NCBI GenBank assembly: GCA_035541895.1
Contig: DATKMK010000001.1
Span: 48,899 to 112,898 of the forward strand
Direction of reading: 5' to 3'
From: DATKMK01 sp035541895
GTDB lineage: Bacteria > Desulfobacterota > Binatia > HRBIN30 > JACQVA1
Length of the DNA stretch: 64,000 nt
Translations under genes and position numbers: made by a program
Notes under the pieces: model-generated
The model's input: the letters and a program-made list of their open reading frames with translations, nothing else
What the model was told of the DNA's origin: nothing
Database searches by the model: none
Shown here: positions 57,090 through 64,000 of the stretch, piece after piece
How the letters are laid out: every line of letters starts with the position of its first letter
Numbering within the stretch: the first letter of the stretch is position 1

Positions 57090-58214
57090 CTAGGCCGCCG
57101 AGCGCTTGGCCAGCGCGGCTTCGCGCTGTCGGGTAGTGCGGTGCACCGGATCGGTATCGAACTGCGGGATGACATGCCGGCCAAACGTCTCGATCGAGCG
57201 CAGCACGTCCTTCTGGTCCATCGCCATCGTCAGCGGCGAGAAGATCAGTTGGTCGACGCCGAGCTGCTCCCAAATGCGAATGACGGCGACAATCTCTTCC
57301 GGCGACCCGACCAGCGCGGTGCCGCTTTGCAGGCGGGCCTGCAATTGCGCCGGCGTCGGCGCGGGAATGCTGACGGGTCCCCGCGGCGGCATGTGAGCCG
57401 GGCGCGGGATCGAGTCCAGCCACTGAAAGAACAGCTCGGTGTACTTTTCCGTCCGCGCGCGGGAGAGCAGGTAGCGCGCCTCGTCGCCGTCGGGAAGACA
57501 GAACATGTTCGTCGTCACAGCGATGTTGTCGTTGATGAACGCACCGATCGGCTGCTCGCAGCGCCGAATCGCCGCCTTGTAGTTGCGGATGTGCGGCGCG
57601 ACTTCGTCGGGCGTCCCGAGCGTGAAGCAGAGCGAGCCGATTCCCAGCTCGCCGGCTTCGGTGAACGTCTGCGGGCTGGCGCATGCCACCCACATCGGCG
57701 GGTGCGGTTTGGAGTACGGTTTGGGAAGCACGTTGCGGCGCGGCATGCGGAAGTACGTGCCCTCGAACTCGTACGGCTCGTCGCGCCACATGCGGGGAAT
57801 CTGTTCGAGCGACTCGCGCCACATCGGCTTGGTCTGGGCCGCGGTCGGAATCGCGAAGCCGCCCCACTCGGTGGAGGACGAGCCACGCCCGGTGCCGAAT
57901 TCGATGCGGCCCTGACTCAGATGGTCGAGCGTCGCGATTTGCTCCGCCACGCGCGCCGGATGGTTCACCGCGGCGGTGATGTTGACGATGGCCGTGCCGA
58001 CGTGCAGCCGCTTGGTGCGGGCAGCAACGAACGGCAGGTAGACTTCGGGACACGGCTGGTGCGAGTAGTGCGTGAGAAAGTGATGCTCCGGCGACCAGTC
58101 GTACTTGAACCCCGCCGCGTCGACTGCCATCGACACGTCGACGGTGCGCATGAAGCGGTCGTGCTCGCTTTCATCGGGGGGTACGTGCATCTGGGAGAAA
58201 ATCCCGAACTCCAT
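57090..58214 (-). CDS. luciferase-like (LLM) flavin-dependent monooxygenase
   Basis: 374 residues from ATG 58214, six bases after GAGGAG; GTG 58220 would overlap the ribosome site. Bacterial luciferase alpha-like TIM barrel: 'MEFGIFSQMHVP', 'GFKYDWSPEHHFLTHYS', 'LHVGTAIVNITAAVNHPARVAEQ', 'DHLSQGRIEFGTGRGS' and 'PPMWVACASPQTFTEAGELG'. Members with EHHF oxidise alkanals, alkanes or hydrophobic ketones with FMNH2 and O2. First gene of the minus-strand catabolic trio with the amidohydrolase and P450. Confidence 0.9.
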   Translation of the reverse strand: MEFGIFSQMHVPPDESEHDRFMRTVDVSMAVDAAGFKYDWSPEHHFLTHYSHQPCPEVYLPFVAARTKRLHVGTAIVNITAAVNHPARVAEQIATLDHLSQGRIEFGTGRGSSSTEWGGFAIPTAAQTKPMWRESLEQIPRMWRDEPYEFEGTYFRMPRRNVLPKPYSKPHPPMWVACASPQTFTEAGELGIGSLCFTLGTPDEVAPHIRNYKAAIRRCEQPIGAFINDNIAVTTNMFCLPDGDEARYLLSRARTEKYTELFFQWLDSIPRPAHMPPRGPVSIPAPTPAQLQARLQSGTALVGSPEEIVAVIRIWEQLGVDQLIFSPLTMAMDQKDVLRSIETFGRHVIPQFDTDPVHRTTRQREAALAKRSAA

Positions 58215-58353
58215 CGTCACCTCCTCATCGCCGCCAGGTTAACAACCGTTAGTTTGAGCGCGCGTCGTACACGGCGACGGCCGCCTTGAGGAATGACCTA
58301 TGTCAGGATTTCTCCAACCATTTGTCAGCAACGCGGGGTTTGGCCCCAATGAG

Positions 58354-58446
58354 ACAGAAGAAGACTCACCACCGAGGCGCAGAGACACGGAGGAGAATCC
58401 CTTGTCTTCTCTGCGCCTCCGCGTCTCTGTGGCGAAGGTCTTTTTT
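58354..58446. repeat. imperfect palindrome, MITE-like intergenic element
   Basis: Left arm with 'GAGGCGCAGAGACACGGAGG' and right arm 'CTCCGCGTCTCTGTGGCG' are inverted copies separated by a 15-nt centre; the right arm ends in a T-run. The 'cgcagagacacggag/ctccgcgtctctgtg' theme is a well-known dispersed intergenic repeat in environmental bacteria. It occupies the 311-bp gap between the luciferase-like gene and the OMP gene and has no reading frame. Confidence 0.65.
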
Positions 58447-58465
58447 CACATCAAGGTTAGAACGG

Positions 58466-58514
58466 GTTCGACGCCGGGTCCGAGACTCTGCGAGCAGGGA
58501 CCCCGGCGTCGAAC
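58466..58514 (-). terminator. stem-loop after the outer-membrane protein gene
   Basis: GTTCGACGCCGGGTCC at 58466-58481 pairs with 58498-58514 (one bulged base) around a 16-nt loop. It starts 12 nt past the stop of the minus-strand gene at 58526. Strong GC stem, no T-run. Confidence 0.55.
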
Positions 58515-58525
58515 GGGAGGGATGG

Positions 58526-59431
58526 TCAGAAGCTGAACAACGCGCCTGGTTCGAGATGGAAGATCAGATCGGTGGTGATGCGCCAATCGAACAGGTCTTT
58601 GCGCGACGACAGGGGGAATTCGTACGCCGTGCCGAAATCGACCGCACCGAGCCGGTCGCCGAACACTTTGACGTCGTCGAACACGCGCCAGCGGCCGCCC
58701 ATCGCCATGGTGACCACGCCGGTGCCCTTGGCCCCGGTTGCGCCGAGGTTGAAGTAGTCAAAGCCTTCCTGATTGATCGCCAGGCGCCGCCCGGATTGCG
58801 TCACCTGAATCCAGTTTACTTCGAGCAGCGGAAAGAAATTCTCGAAGCGATAGTCGGCGTGCACCGAGGTATCCCAGTAGCTCGAGTCGTCGCCGTCGAT
58901 CGAGATGCGCGGGCCGGTGTAGGCCAGTAAATGCAAGCGATCAGTGCCCCACAGTCCCGACAGGAATGGATTCAGTTGGCCGCGGCCCTGGCCCTGAAAC
59001 ACTTCCTTGTTTCCCGATGGGGCCTCGTAACGAAAACCGAACGTCGCCATCGTGCGCTGAGCGGCATCGCGGTACAGCACGCCTTTGAAGCCGAATGCCA
59101 AGTCCCCGTAGCCTTCGACCGGATCCGCGCCCTTGGCTCCCGGGCGAATCCAGGTGTAGCCGTCCTTGGTAGCGATGAAGGCGATACGGTCGGTCAACGC
59201 CAGGCGCAGCTGCAAGGCCACCACGTGCGCGTCGCCGCCGTTGGTGGCGAAGTCTTGCGCGATGTGATGATAGGCATAAATCGGCCTGACCTCTGTCGTC
59301 GCGCGTGGATCTTCGAAGTTCACCGGGTTGGATACCGGGCTAATGAAGCCGGAAAATGGATCCGGACCGGCCAACGCTTCGACCGACCACAACGCGAGGC
59401 CCACTGACAGTGCGTAGAGATGTGTCTTCAT
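58526..59431 (-). CDS. outer-membrane beta-barrel protein
   Basis: 301 residues with AAGGAG before the ATG. Signal peptide 'SVEALAG', then alternating beta-strand pattern ('FGFKGVLYRDAAQRTMATFGFRY', 'YWDTSVHADYRFENFFPLLEVNWI') ending in 'FHLEPGALFSF', a Phe-terminated strand typical of outer-membrane insertion. Resembles the 'MetA-pathway of phenol degradation' / transporter-type barrels that import hydrophobic aromatics, but I cannot fix the family. Its place at the edge of the aromatic/hydrophobic catabolic region suggests uptake. Confidence 0.75.
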   Translation of the reverse strand: MKTHLYALSVGLALWSVEALAGPDPFSGFISPVSNPVNFEDPRATTEVRPIYAYHHIAQDFATNGGDAHVVALQLRLALTDRIAFIATKDGYTWIRPGAKGADPVEGYGDLAFGFKGVLYRDAAQRTMATFGFRYEAPSGNKEVFQGQGRGQLNPFLSGLWGTDRLHLLAYTGPRISIDGDDSSYWDTSVHADYRFENFFPLLEVNWIQVTQSGRRLAINQEGFDYFNLGATGAKGTGVVTMAMGGRWRVFDDVKVFGDRLGAVDFGTAYEFPLSSRKDLFDWRITTDLIFHLEPGALFSF

Positions 59432-59806
59432 CGATGTGCTTTCTCCTTTCGCGGCGGCTGCGCCGTGCGCCGGTGCCGCTTCCCGATTTGGAGTGCACGG
59501 CGGGTGTCTCCTAGCGGCGCGTCGGCAGCAGCCAACGCCGTACCATGCGTGTGGCGCAAGGCAGGCGGCAGCGAAGTCGACGAACGTTCGCAGGTGTGAA
59601 AAGGCCGACTCGTCGCGCCTATCGGCCTTGCGTCACCAAAGCAATCAAGTGGTTCTGTGCGCGGGAGAATCGCACGCACTTGCGGACCCGAAATCTCGCG
59701 GTCGGAAGGTGATCTCGATCAGGTTGCTTGCTGCGGAGAGGCAGCACACGCCGGCGTGTAGATGACTGCATCGCTATCGCGTCGGTGTGTGTGGTAGTGC
59801 TTCGCC
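59432..59806. other. 375-bp gap upstream of the SMP-30 remnant; nothing recognised
   Basis: Between the OMP gene (minus) and the decayed SMP-30 gene (plus). No recognisable reading frame, repeat or RNA gene. It includes the OMP gene's leader and ribosome site at its left end. May contain promoters for both directions. Confidence 0.4.
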
Positions 59807-60045
59807 ATGACGCCAGACATCCTCATCGACGGACTGCACTTTCCTGAGTGCCCGCGCTGGCGCGATGGTCACTTGTGGTTTTCCGACGTGCACGGCCAGC
59901 GCGTGATGGCATGCTGGGCGGAACTGACCGGCGCACGATGTTCGTCCTGACGGCGGACAATTCCAATCCGGAGTACTGCCGAGCCCACGCGAGCGGGAAA
60001 ATCGAGACCTTCGCAGTAGCTGTCCCCGGCGCAGGGCTGCCATGA
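59807..60045 (+). pseudogene. SMP-30/gluconolactonase remnant with internal deletion and frameshift
   Basis: The first part, 59807-59916, reads 'ILIDGLHFPECPRWRDGHLW' and 'FSDVHGQRVMA', the normal N-terminus of SMP-30/gluconolactonases. After a short stretch the frame changes, and 59938-60042 reads 'MFVLTADNSNPEYCRAHASG' then 'KIETFAVAVPGAGLP', the normal C-terminal end of the same family. The 200 or so residues between are gone and the two ends are in different frames, so the gene is dead. The first frame stops at 59950, the second at 60045. Confidence 0.85.
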
Positions 60046-60151
60046 CGGAGATGACCCGCCGATCGCATCTACTTGGTGGCGAACCGTTCGGTTGAAACTC
60101 CTGAGTCGCGTTGCGCGAACCTTGTGCTCGGGATCTCAGCGCATCTGAGTA

Positions 60152-61687
60152 TTAGCTGGGACAGCCATCGAGCGCGTTGTTGACCGCTTTGACCAGACAG
60201 TCGACCGTCACATGCCCGTCTCCGTGGCAGTCGAATGCGCTGCACGCGCTGGGCGCCAGGGTGCCGAGCGCGATGTTCACTCCCTTCACCAACTCGTCGA
60301 CGGCCACCTTGGTGTTGCCGTCGCAGTCTCCGACACACGGGATACCGGTCGGGGTCGCGGTGGCTACCGGCGTGGCTGAGGGGGGCATCGTGCCGGATGG
60401 AGTCTCCGTTGCGACCGCCGGTGTGGCACTCGTCGTTTGAGTCGGCGACGCCGCGCCCATCACGGTGGGCGTCGGAGTTGACGCGGGCAACGTGTCGGTG
60501 GCGGTGGGCAGGCTCGTTGGCGTACTCGAAGCCACGGGGCTGTGCGTTGTCGTACTCGTCGAGGTGGGCGACGGCTGAGTTGTGGCTGTGGTTGTGGGGA
60601 GGTGCGTCGCAGTAGAAGAGGGTGCAGGGCTCGGAGTGATCGTACTCGTCGAGGTGACGGACGCTTGCGTCGTCGGCGTCGCCGTCGGCGGAACGTTGGT
60701 GGCGGTCCGAGTCGCCGCCGGCGGGATCGTATTGGTCGGTGTGGCGGTGGCCTGCGGCGTGGTAGTCGCCGTCGGTGGTGCACTCGTCGCAGTCTGAGTG
60801 GTCGTGCTGCTCGGTGAGACCGTATTGGTCGGCGTCGTGGTGGCGCTATTGGTGGCCGTCACGCTTGCGGTGCGAGTCGGGCTGGTTGTGTTCGTCGGCG
60901 ATTGCGTCGCCGAGGCGGTGAGCGTTCGCGTTTGAGTTGCAGTGGTGGTCGACGACGCAGTCGCGGTCGATGTCGCGCTGCTCGTCCGCGAGGGCGTGGC
61001 GGTAGCCGGGGCTTGCGTGGTCGCGGTCGGAGTCGGCGTGGCGGTGGGGTTGAGTACTGCGCCCGGCGTACCGACGCACTGGCCGGCGACGCAGCGATCG
61101 TTGCCGGTGCAAACGTTGCCGTCGTTGCAGACCGTATTGTCCGGAGCGTTGGTTGCGAACATGCACTCTCCGGTGTCCACGTCACACTGCCCGCCTTGTC
61201 TACACTGATCGATGCAAGTGATCGAAATCGTCGCGCACTGTCCGCTCGCGGGATCGCAGTTGTTCACTTCGCACTTGCTGACCGGTGTGGGGCACACCAC
61301 CGGCATCGCGGTGCAGATCGAAAGTGAGGGCCCGAGGGGGATGACGATCGTGTTGCAGACCCCGGCGCTCACGCACAGGCCGAGCAATGGGTACGTGCAC
61401 GAGGTCCCGTCGGCGACCGGACTGCCGGTGCACTGTCCACCGATGCATTGGTCGGAGGTTGTGCACGGGTTGCCGTCGTCGCACGTTAGACCGTTGGCAA
61501 CCGGCACGGCCATGCACGAGCCGTTGGGCTCGCACAGACCGGCCATGCACGGGTTGCCGGTATCGCACGACTGCTGAGCCAATCCCGTCTCACGCAAGGT
61601 GAGCAGCATCAGGAAGGCGGCGAGAGGTACGCGCCACAGGATACGAGAGCGCTTGCGTGCATTGGCGAGGCTAGGGCTAGCTGGCAT
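60152..61687 (-). CDS. secreted Cys-rich/Thr-Pro-rich protein with C-terminal dockerin-like motif
   Basis: 511 residues, GGAGGA upstream of the ATG. Signal peptide 'TGLAQQ'; then 170 residues rich in Cys with 'DGNPCTTSDQCIGGQCTG'-type units (Cys spacing like EGF/follistatin or the MYXO-CTERM-like Cys-rich repeats); then about 220 residues of Thr/Ser/Pro/Ala repeats (likely extended and O-glycosylated stalk); then 'CVGDCDGNTKVAVDELVKGVN' and a second 'DCHGDGHVTVDCLVKAVNNAL' unit, a dockerin-type calcium pair. The DNA of the stalk is repetitive. A surface-attached or extracellular protein, unknown partner. The same motif appears in the 22967 protein. Confidence 0.85.
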   Translation of the reverse strand: MPASPSLANARKRSRILWRVPLAAFLMLLTLRETGLAQQSCDTGNPCMAGLCEPNGSCMAVPVANGLTCDDGNPCTTSDQCIGGQCTGSPVADGTSCTYPLLGLCVSAGVCNTIVIPLGPSLSICTAMPVVCPTPVSKCEVNNCDPASGQCATISITCIDQCRQGGQCDVDTGECMFATNAPDNTVCNDGNVCTGNDRCVAGQCVGTPGAVLNPTATPTPTATTQAPATATPSRTSSATSTATASSTTTATQTRTLTASATQSPTNTTSPTRTASVTATNSATTTPTNTVSPSSTTTQTATSAPPTATTTPQATATPTNTIPPAATRTATNVPPTATPTTQASVTSTSTITPSPAPSSTATHLPTTTATTQPSPTSTSTTTHSPVASSTPTSLPTATDTLPASTPTPTVMGAASPTQTTSATPAVATETPSGTMPPSATPVATATPTGIPCVGDCDGNTKVAVDELVKGVNIALGTLAPSACSAFDCHGDGHVTVDCLVKAVNNALDGCPS

Positions 61688-61841
61688 TGCTCGTCCTCCG
61701 AGAAACCGTGTCGGTCGGCATGGCGTGCGAGATTGCGAGCTGACTTGCTTAGCTCAAATGGGTGAGGTGAGAAAGCCACGGCAGGTGATGATCGACATGG
61801 AAATCTATGCCGAAGGCACGGCGATGGGTGCAGAGGCAATT

Positions 61842-62864
61842 TCACGGAATCGTCGCGACCCAGGCGTCGACGCGTTCCCATTGCCGATCGAGCCAGTCGA
61901 TGCGGGCCTCGGCGGCTGGTGGAATCTCGGCGCTCGGCACTCGCCAGAACGACAACCGAATCATGCGCCCGATCAGCTTGCCGCTCCAGATTTCGTTCAG
62001 GCTGGCCGTGCCTTCGAAGCCGGCATGCGCGAGGAACGCGACGTCGACGTCCGGTCGGGCCTCGATCAACGCCAGCGCTCCACCGGGGCGGGGCGGGAGT
62101 ACGTGGTGAAGACGCTGTGCGCGGGCGAGGCGAGCGGTCTGCCGGGTGTCCGCGAGGTGTGCTAGTGCCCGCTCGCGCTTGCTCGGGGAAAAGCGAGTCC
62201 CTTCCGGAAACAGCAACACTCCGTCGCACTCGCCCATGGCGGCGGCCAGCCGGCGGAGCAGCGCAAGCTCTTTGTCGCGCTCGTTGGATCCGCGGCGTAC
62301 GAAGGCATTGCGAGTACGCTGCCCGACGATGTCGAGGCACGGATCCCACAGCAGCTCGCGCTTCATCACGTGGCCCAGCCTCAATGTGTGCGGATCCGAG
62401 GCGAACACGGCGGGCAACAGGCTGTCGAGCGTGCTCGCGTGTCGGCTGAACAGGAACAACGGTCCGCGACGCACTGCCTCAGCGCCCGTCACCTCCACGC
62501 GCATGGCGAAGATTCGCGTCGCGCCGGTGAAAAGCGCGCGCGCCCACGCCCGCTGGAGAATCAGGTTCCACGTCACCTCGCGATCGACCGAACCGCCCGG
62601 CCATAATCCGTTGAGGATCCAGAGGACGAAGCTTGCGACGATCCCGACCGCTTCGCAGACCAGGTAGAGCGTGAGTCCGAGCGCGCAGCGCAGCGTGACG
62701 AGCTGATGGTTGCGCCGGACCGCGTCGGCGGCGAGCGCCAGCAACGAAGTTAACGGCAGCAGCGCGACGCTGAGGATTCCCATGCTCAAATACAGTGGGA
62801 CGGTGACCGCGCGCCGGCGCCACCGGTTCCAAGGTGTTTCCTCGACCGTCGGCGGGCGGCTCAT
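61842..62864 (-). CDS. 1-acyl-glycerol-3-phosphate acyltransferase-like membrane protein
   Basis: 340 residues from ATG 62864; a longer frame to 62954 is possible. Two or three membrane helices in the first 100 residues ('VPLYLSMGILSVALLPLTSLLAL', 'LGLTLYLVCEAVGIVASFVLW'), then a PlsC domain with 'FLFSRHASTLDSLLP' (HX4D), 'GQRTRNAFVRRGSNERDKEL' and 'LLFPEGTRFS'. Distinct from the acyltransferase at 10089. Makes phosphatidic acid-type lipids or modified membrane lipids. Confidence 0.9.
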   Translation of the reverse strand: MSRPPTVEETPWNRWRRRAVTVPLYLSMGILSVALLPLTSLLALAADAVRRNHQLVTLRCALGLTLYLVCEAVGIVASFVLWILNGLWPGGSVDREVTWNLILQRAWARALFTGATRIFAMRVEVTGAEAVRRGPLFLFSRHASTLDSLLPAVFASDPHTLRLGHVMKRELLWDPCLDIVGQRTRNAFVRRGSNERDKELALLRRLAAAMGECDGVLLFPEGTRFSPSKRERALAHLADTRQTARLARAQRLHHVLPPRPGGALALIEARPDVDVAFLAHAGFEGTASLNEIWSGKLIGRMIRLSFWRVPSAEIPPAAEARIDWLDRQWERVDAWVATIP

Positions 62865-62972
62865 CGGTGTGCGGCGCTCGGGTTGTATGATCGCGCGAAG
62901 CGTGGGACCGAGTCGACGACCGCGTCGAGCATCGCGCCGATCATTGAGCACCAATTGCTAACCTGTCCCGAA

Positions 62973-63152
62973 TCAACGTGTCTGACGTTTGTGCAGCGCA
63001 CATCGGAGCGCTTCGCTGGCATAGACCGGCCCGGCCGACCATCTGCTGCACGATTCGCAATGGCGATAGCCCATCGCTGCCGACTCGCCGCTGGCCGTGA
63101 ACTGCACCGCGCCGCAAAAGCAGATGCCGTTGCAGGTTCTTTCGCCGCTCAT
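62973..63152 (-). pseudogene. truncated GFA-family (glutathione-dependent formaldehyde-activating) gene
   Basis: 59 codons with an excellent ribosome site (AAGGAGG). It begins 'MSGERTCNGICFCGAVQFTA' and continues 'SGESAAMGYRHCESCSRW' and 'SAGPVYA', the N-terminal zinc-binding half of GFA-domain proteins (CxCG...HCxxC). Full members have about 130 residues and a second Cys pair; here the frame ends at a TGA after 'CALHKRQTR' and no continuation is recognisable downstream, so the 3' part has been lost. One Cys is replaced: 'GYRHC' where 'GYCHC' is usual. Function doubtful. Confidence 0.7.
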
Positions 63153-63387
63153 GTTGCGCCTCCTTCCCGCAGCGTCGCGGGATCGCTGATTTGGATAGTG
63201 TCCGGTGTCGAAACCCTACTCGATCGCGTCCGTTGATGCGAGCCACTACCCAGAAGATCGCGATGGAGTAGTGTCGGTCCGCCATGCCCGTCCCGCGGCA
63301 TGGGTAGCGGGGGATGCCAATGACGCTTCATCCCTTCTTGCTCGTGACCCCTTGACCCAGGACGGACTCTTCGGCGAAGTGGGCGCA

Positions 63388-64000
63388 TGTCCATCTCCAC
63401 CACCGCGGCCTCCGAGCTGCGCACCGACATTCCCAAGGCCCCATTTCTCGACACATTGCGCGCGTTGTTCGGCGGCAAGGCGCAGCGCATCGACATGCTG
63501 TCACGCTTGCAGCGGTTGCATGACCAGCACGGACCGGTGGTGTCGCAGAGCGCCGGCTTCTTCCAACTGGTGAATCTCTTCGGGCCGGACGCCAACCGTT
63601 TCGTTCTGCTCGATCGCGACGAGTTGTTCTCATCGCGCAAGCCGTGGATGGCGATCATGGGGCGCATCTTCCCCAACGGTCTGCTGCTGCGCGACGGCGA
63701 GGAGCACAAGCAGCACCGCAAGATCATGCACGCGGCGTTCATCCGCCCGGCACTGCGGCACTACCTCGAACGCATGAACCCGATGATCGCTCGCGGCGTC
63801 GATGGTTGGCGCGACCGCCGCGACGGCTTCCTGGCCTTCCGCGCGTTCAAGGAGCTGACCCTCGATATCGCCGCGTCGATCTTCGTCGGCGTCGAGCTCG
63901 GTCCCGAAACGACGCGCATGAACGGCGTCTTCGAAGATCTGGTTGCGGCGTCGATGTCCCGCCTGCGCCTTCCCATTCCCGGTCTCGAGTTTCACCGCGG
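63388..64000 (+). CDS. cytochrome P450, 3' truncated by window end
   Basis: Frame open from ATG 63388 to the last base, 204 codons visible and no stop. It reads as the N-terminal part of a P450: 'PKAPFLDTLRALF', 'DQHGPVVSQSAGFFQLVNLFGP', 'RFVLLDRDELFSSRKPW', then the B'-C region 'LLRDGEEHKQHRKIMHAAF' with the conserved W/H-R-H-like 'HRKIMHAAF' and 'ELTLDIAASIFVGVELG'. The heme-Cys loop lies beyond the window. It is unlike the class I P450 at 54731; the N-terminal pattern resembles CYP120/CYP26-like enzymes. Upstream 230 bp have no gene. Confidence 0.85.

Noticed and set aside
60400..61060. CRISPR-like or satellite repeat in the Thr/Pro-rich stalk DNA
   Set aside because: Repetition follows codon-level Thr/Pro/Ser/Ala repeats of one open frame; no regular spacers.

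Overview
The window is high-GC DNA from a Gram-negative, outer-membrane bacterium (OmpA domain, large beta-barrels, lipoproteins, periplasmic c-type cytochromes). Short dockerin-like 'GDxDGN..VTVDELV..VN.AL' motifs in secreted proteins, together with F420/luciferase-type oxidoreductases, P450s, lipid and aromatic catabolism genes and NtrC-type regulation, suggest a deep-branching, formerly 'deltaproteobacterial' lineage; Candidatus Binatota is my best guess, by inference only. I recognise no rRNA, tRNA, CRISPR array, insertion sequence or phage gene.

Layout. (1) 1-5057, plus strand: housekeeping and envelope genes: the end of an OmpA-like protein, msrA, mscL, a PhnD-like binding protein, a TPR-like lipoprotein and a BrkB/YihY membrane protein. 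(2) 5164-12852, plus strand: an acyl-CoA/lipid operon (acyl-CoA dehydrogenase, nitroreductase, thiolase, acyl-CoA ligase, acyltransferase, alpha/beta hydrolase, luciferase-like oxidoreductase) behind a TetR-type dyad. (3) 13188-15389: a DAHP synthase and a paraoxonase-like beta-propeller.

(4) 15410-45100 is the notable region: about 30 kb devoted to multihaem cytochrome electron transfer, with about 77 CXXCH motifs by my reading plus four CX3CH/CX4CH variants. It has three inner-membrane quinone modules: a 19-CXXCH protein fused to a b-type membrane domain (CbcL-like, 15410-18220); a Rieske/cytochrome b/nine-haem set (18521-21297); and a tetra-haem c/tetrahaem/4x[4Fe-4S]/NrfD set (40930-45100). 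It also has an outer-membrane set on the minus strand (23877-36833): a seven-haem protein with about 15 Cys/Trp repeats and PKD domains, a tetrahaem protein, two NHL beta-propeller lipoproteins, a pentahaem lipoprotein, a 691-residue outer-membrane barrel and two large multihaem cytochromes. This looks like an extracellular electron transfer (porin-cytochrome) conduit. It is followed by a three-gene regulatory unit (37157-40664): a sensor kinase with a periplasmic CXXCH haem site, an NtrC-family sigma54 activator and an orphan receiver. Two close matches to the sigma54 -24/-12 promoter lie upstream of the two largest cytochrome genes, each with a dyad about 80 bp further upstream, so a haem-sensing, sigma54-controlled regulon is suggested.

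(5) 45130-49807: a DUF3303-like protein, phosphofructokinase, GST, deazaflavin-type nitroreductase and wax ester synthase/DGAT. (6) 49891-59431: a catabolic cluster for aromatic or other hydrophobic compounds (AraC regulator, extradiol dioxygenase, SDR, FAD hydroxylase, P450, amidohydrolase, luciferase-like monooxygenase, outer-membrane barrel). (7) 59432-64000: a decayed SMP-30 gene, a Thr-rich dockerin-type secreted protein, an acyltransferase, a truncated GFA-family gene and the start of a second P450 that runs off the window.
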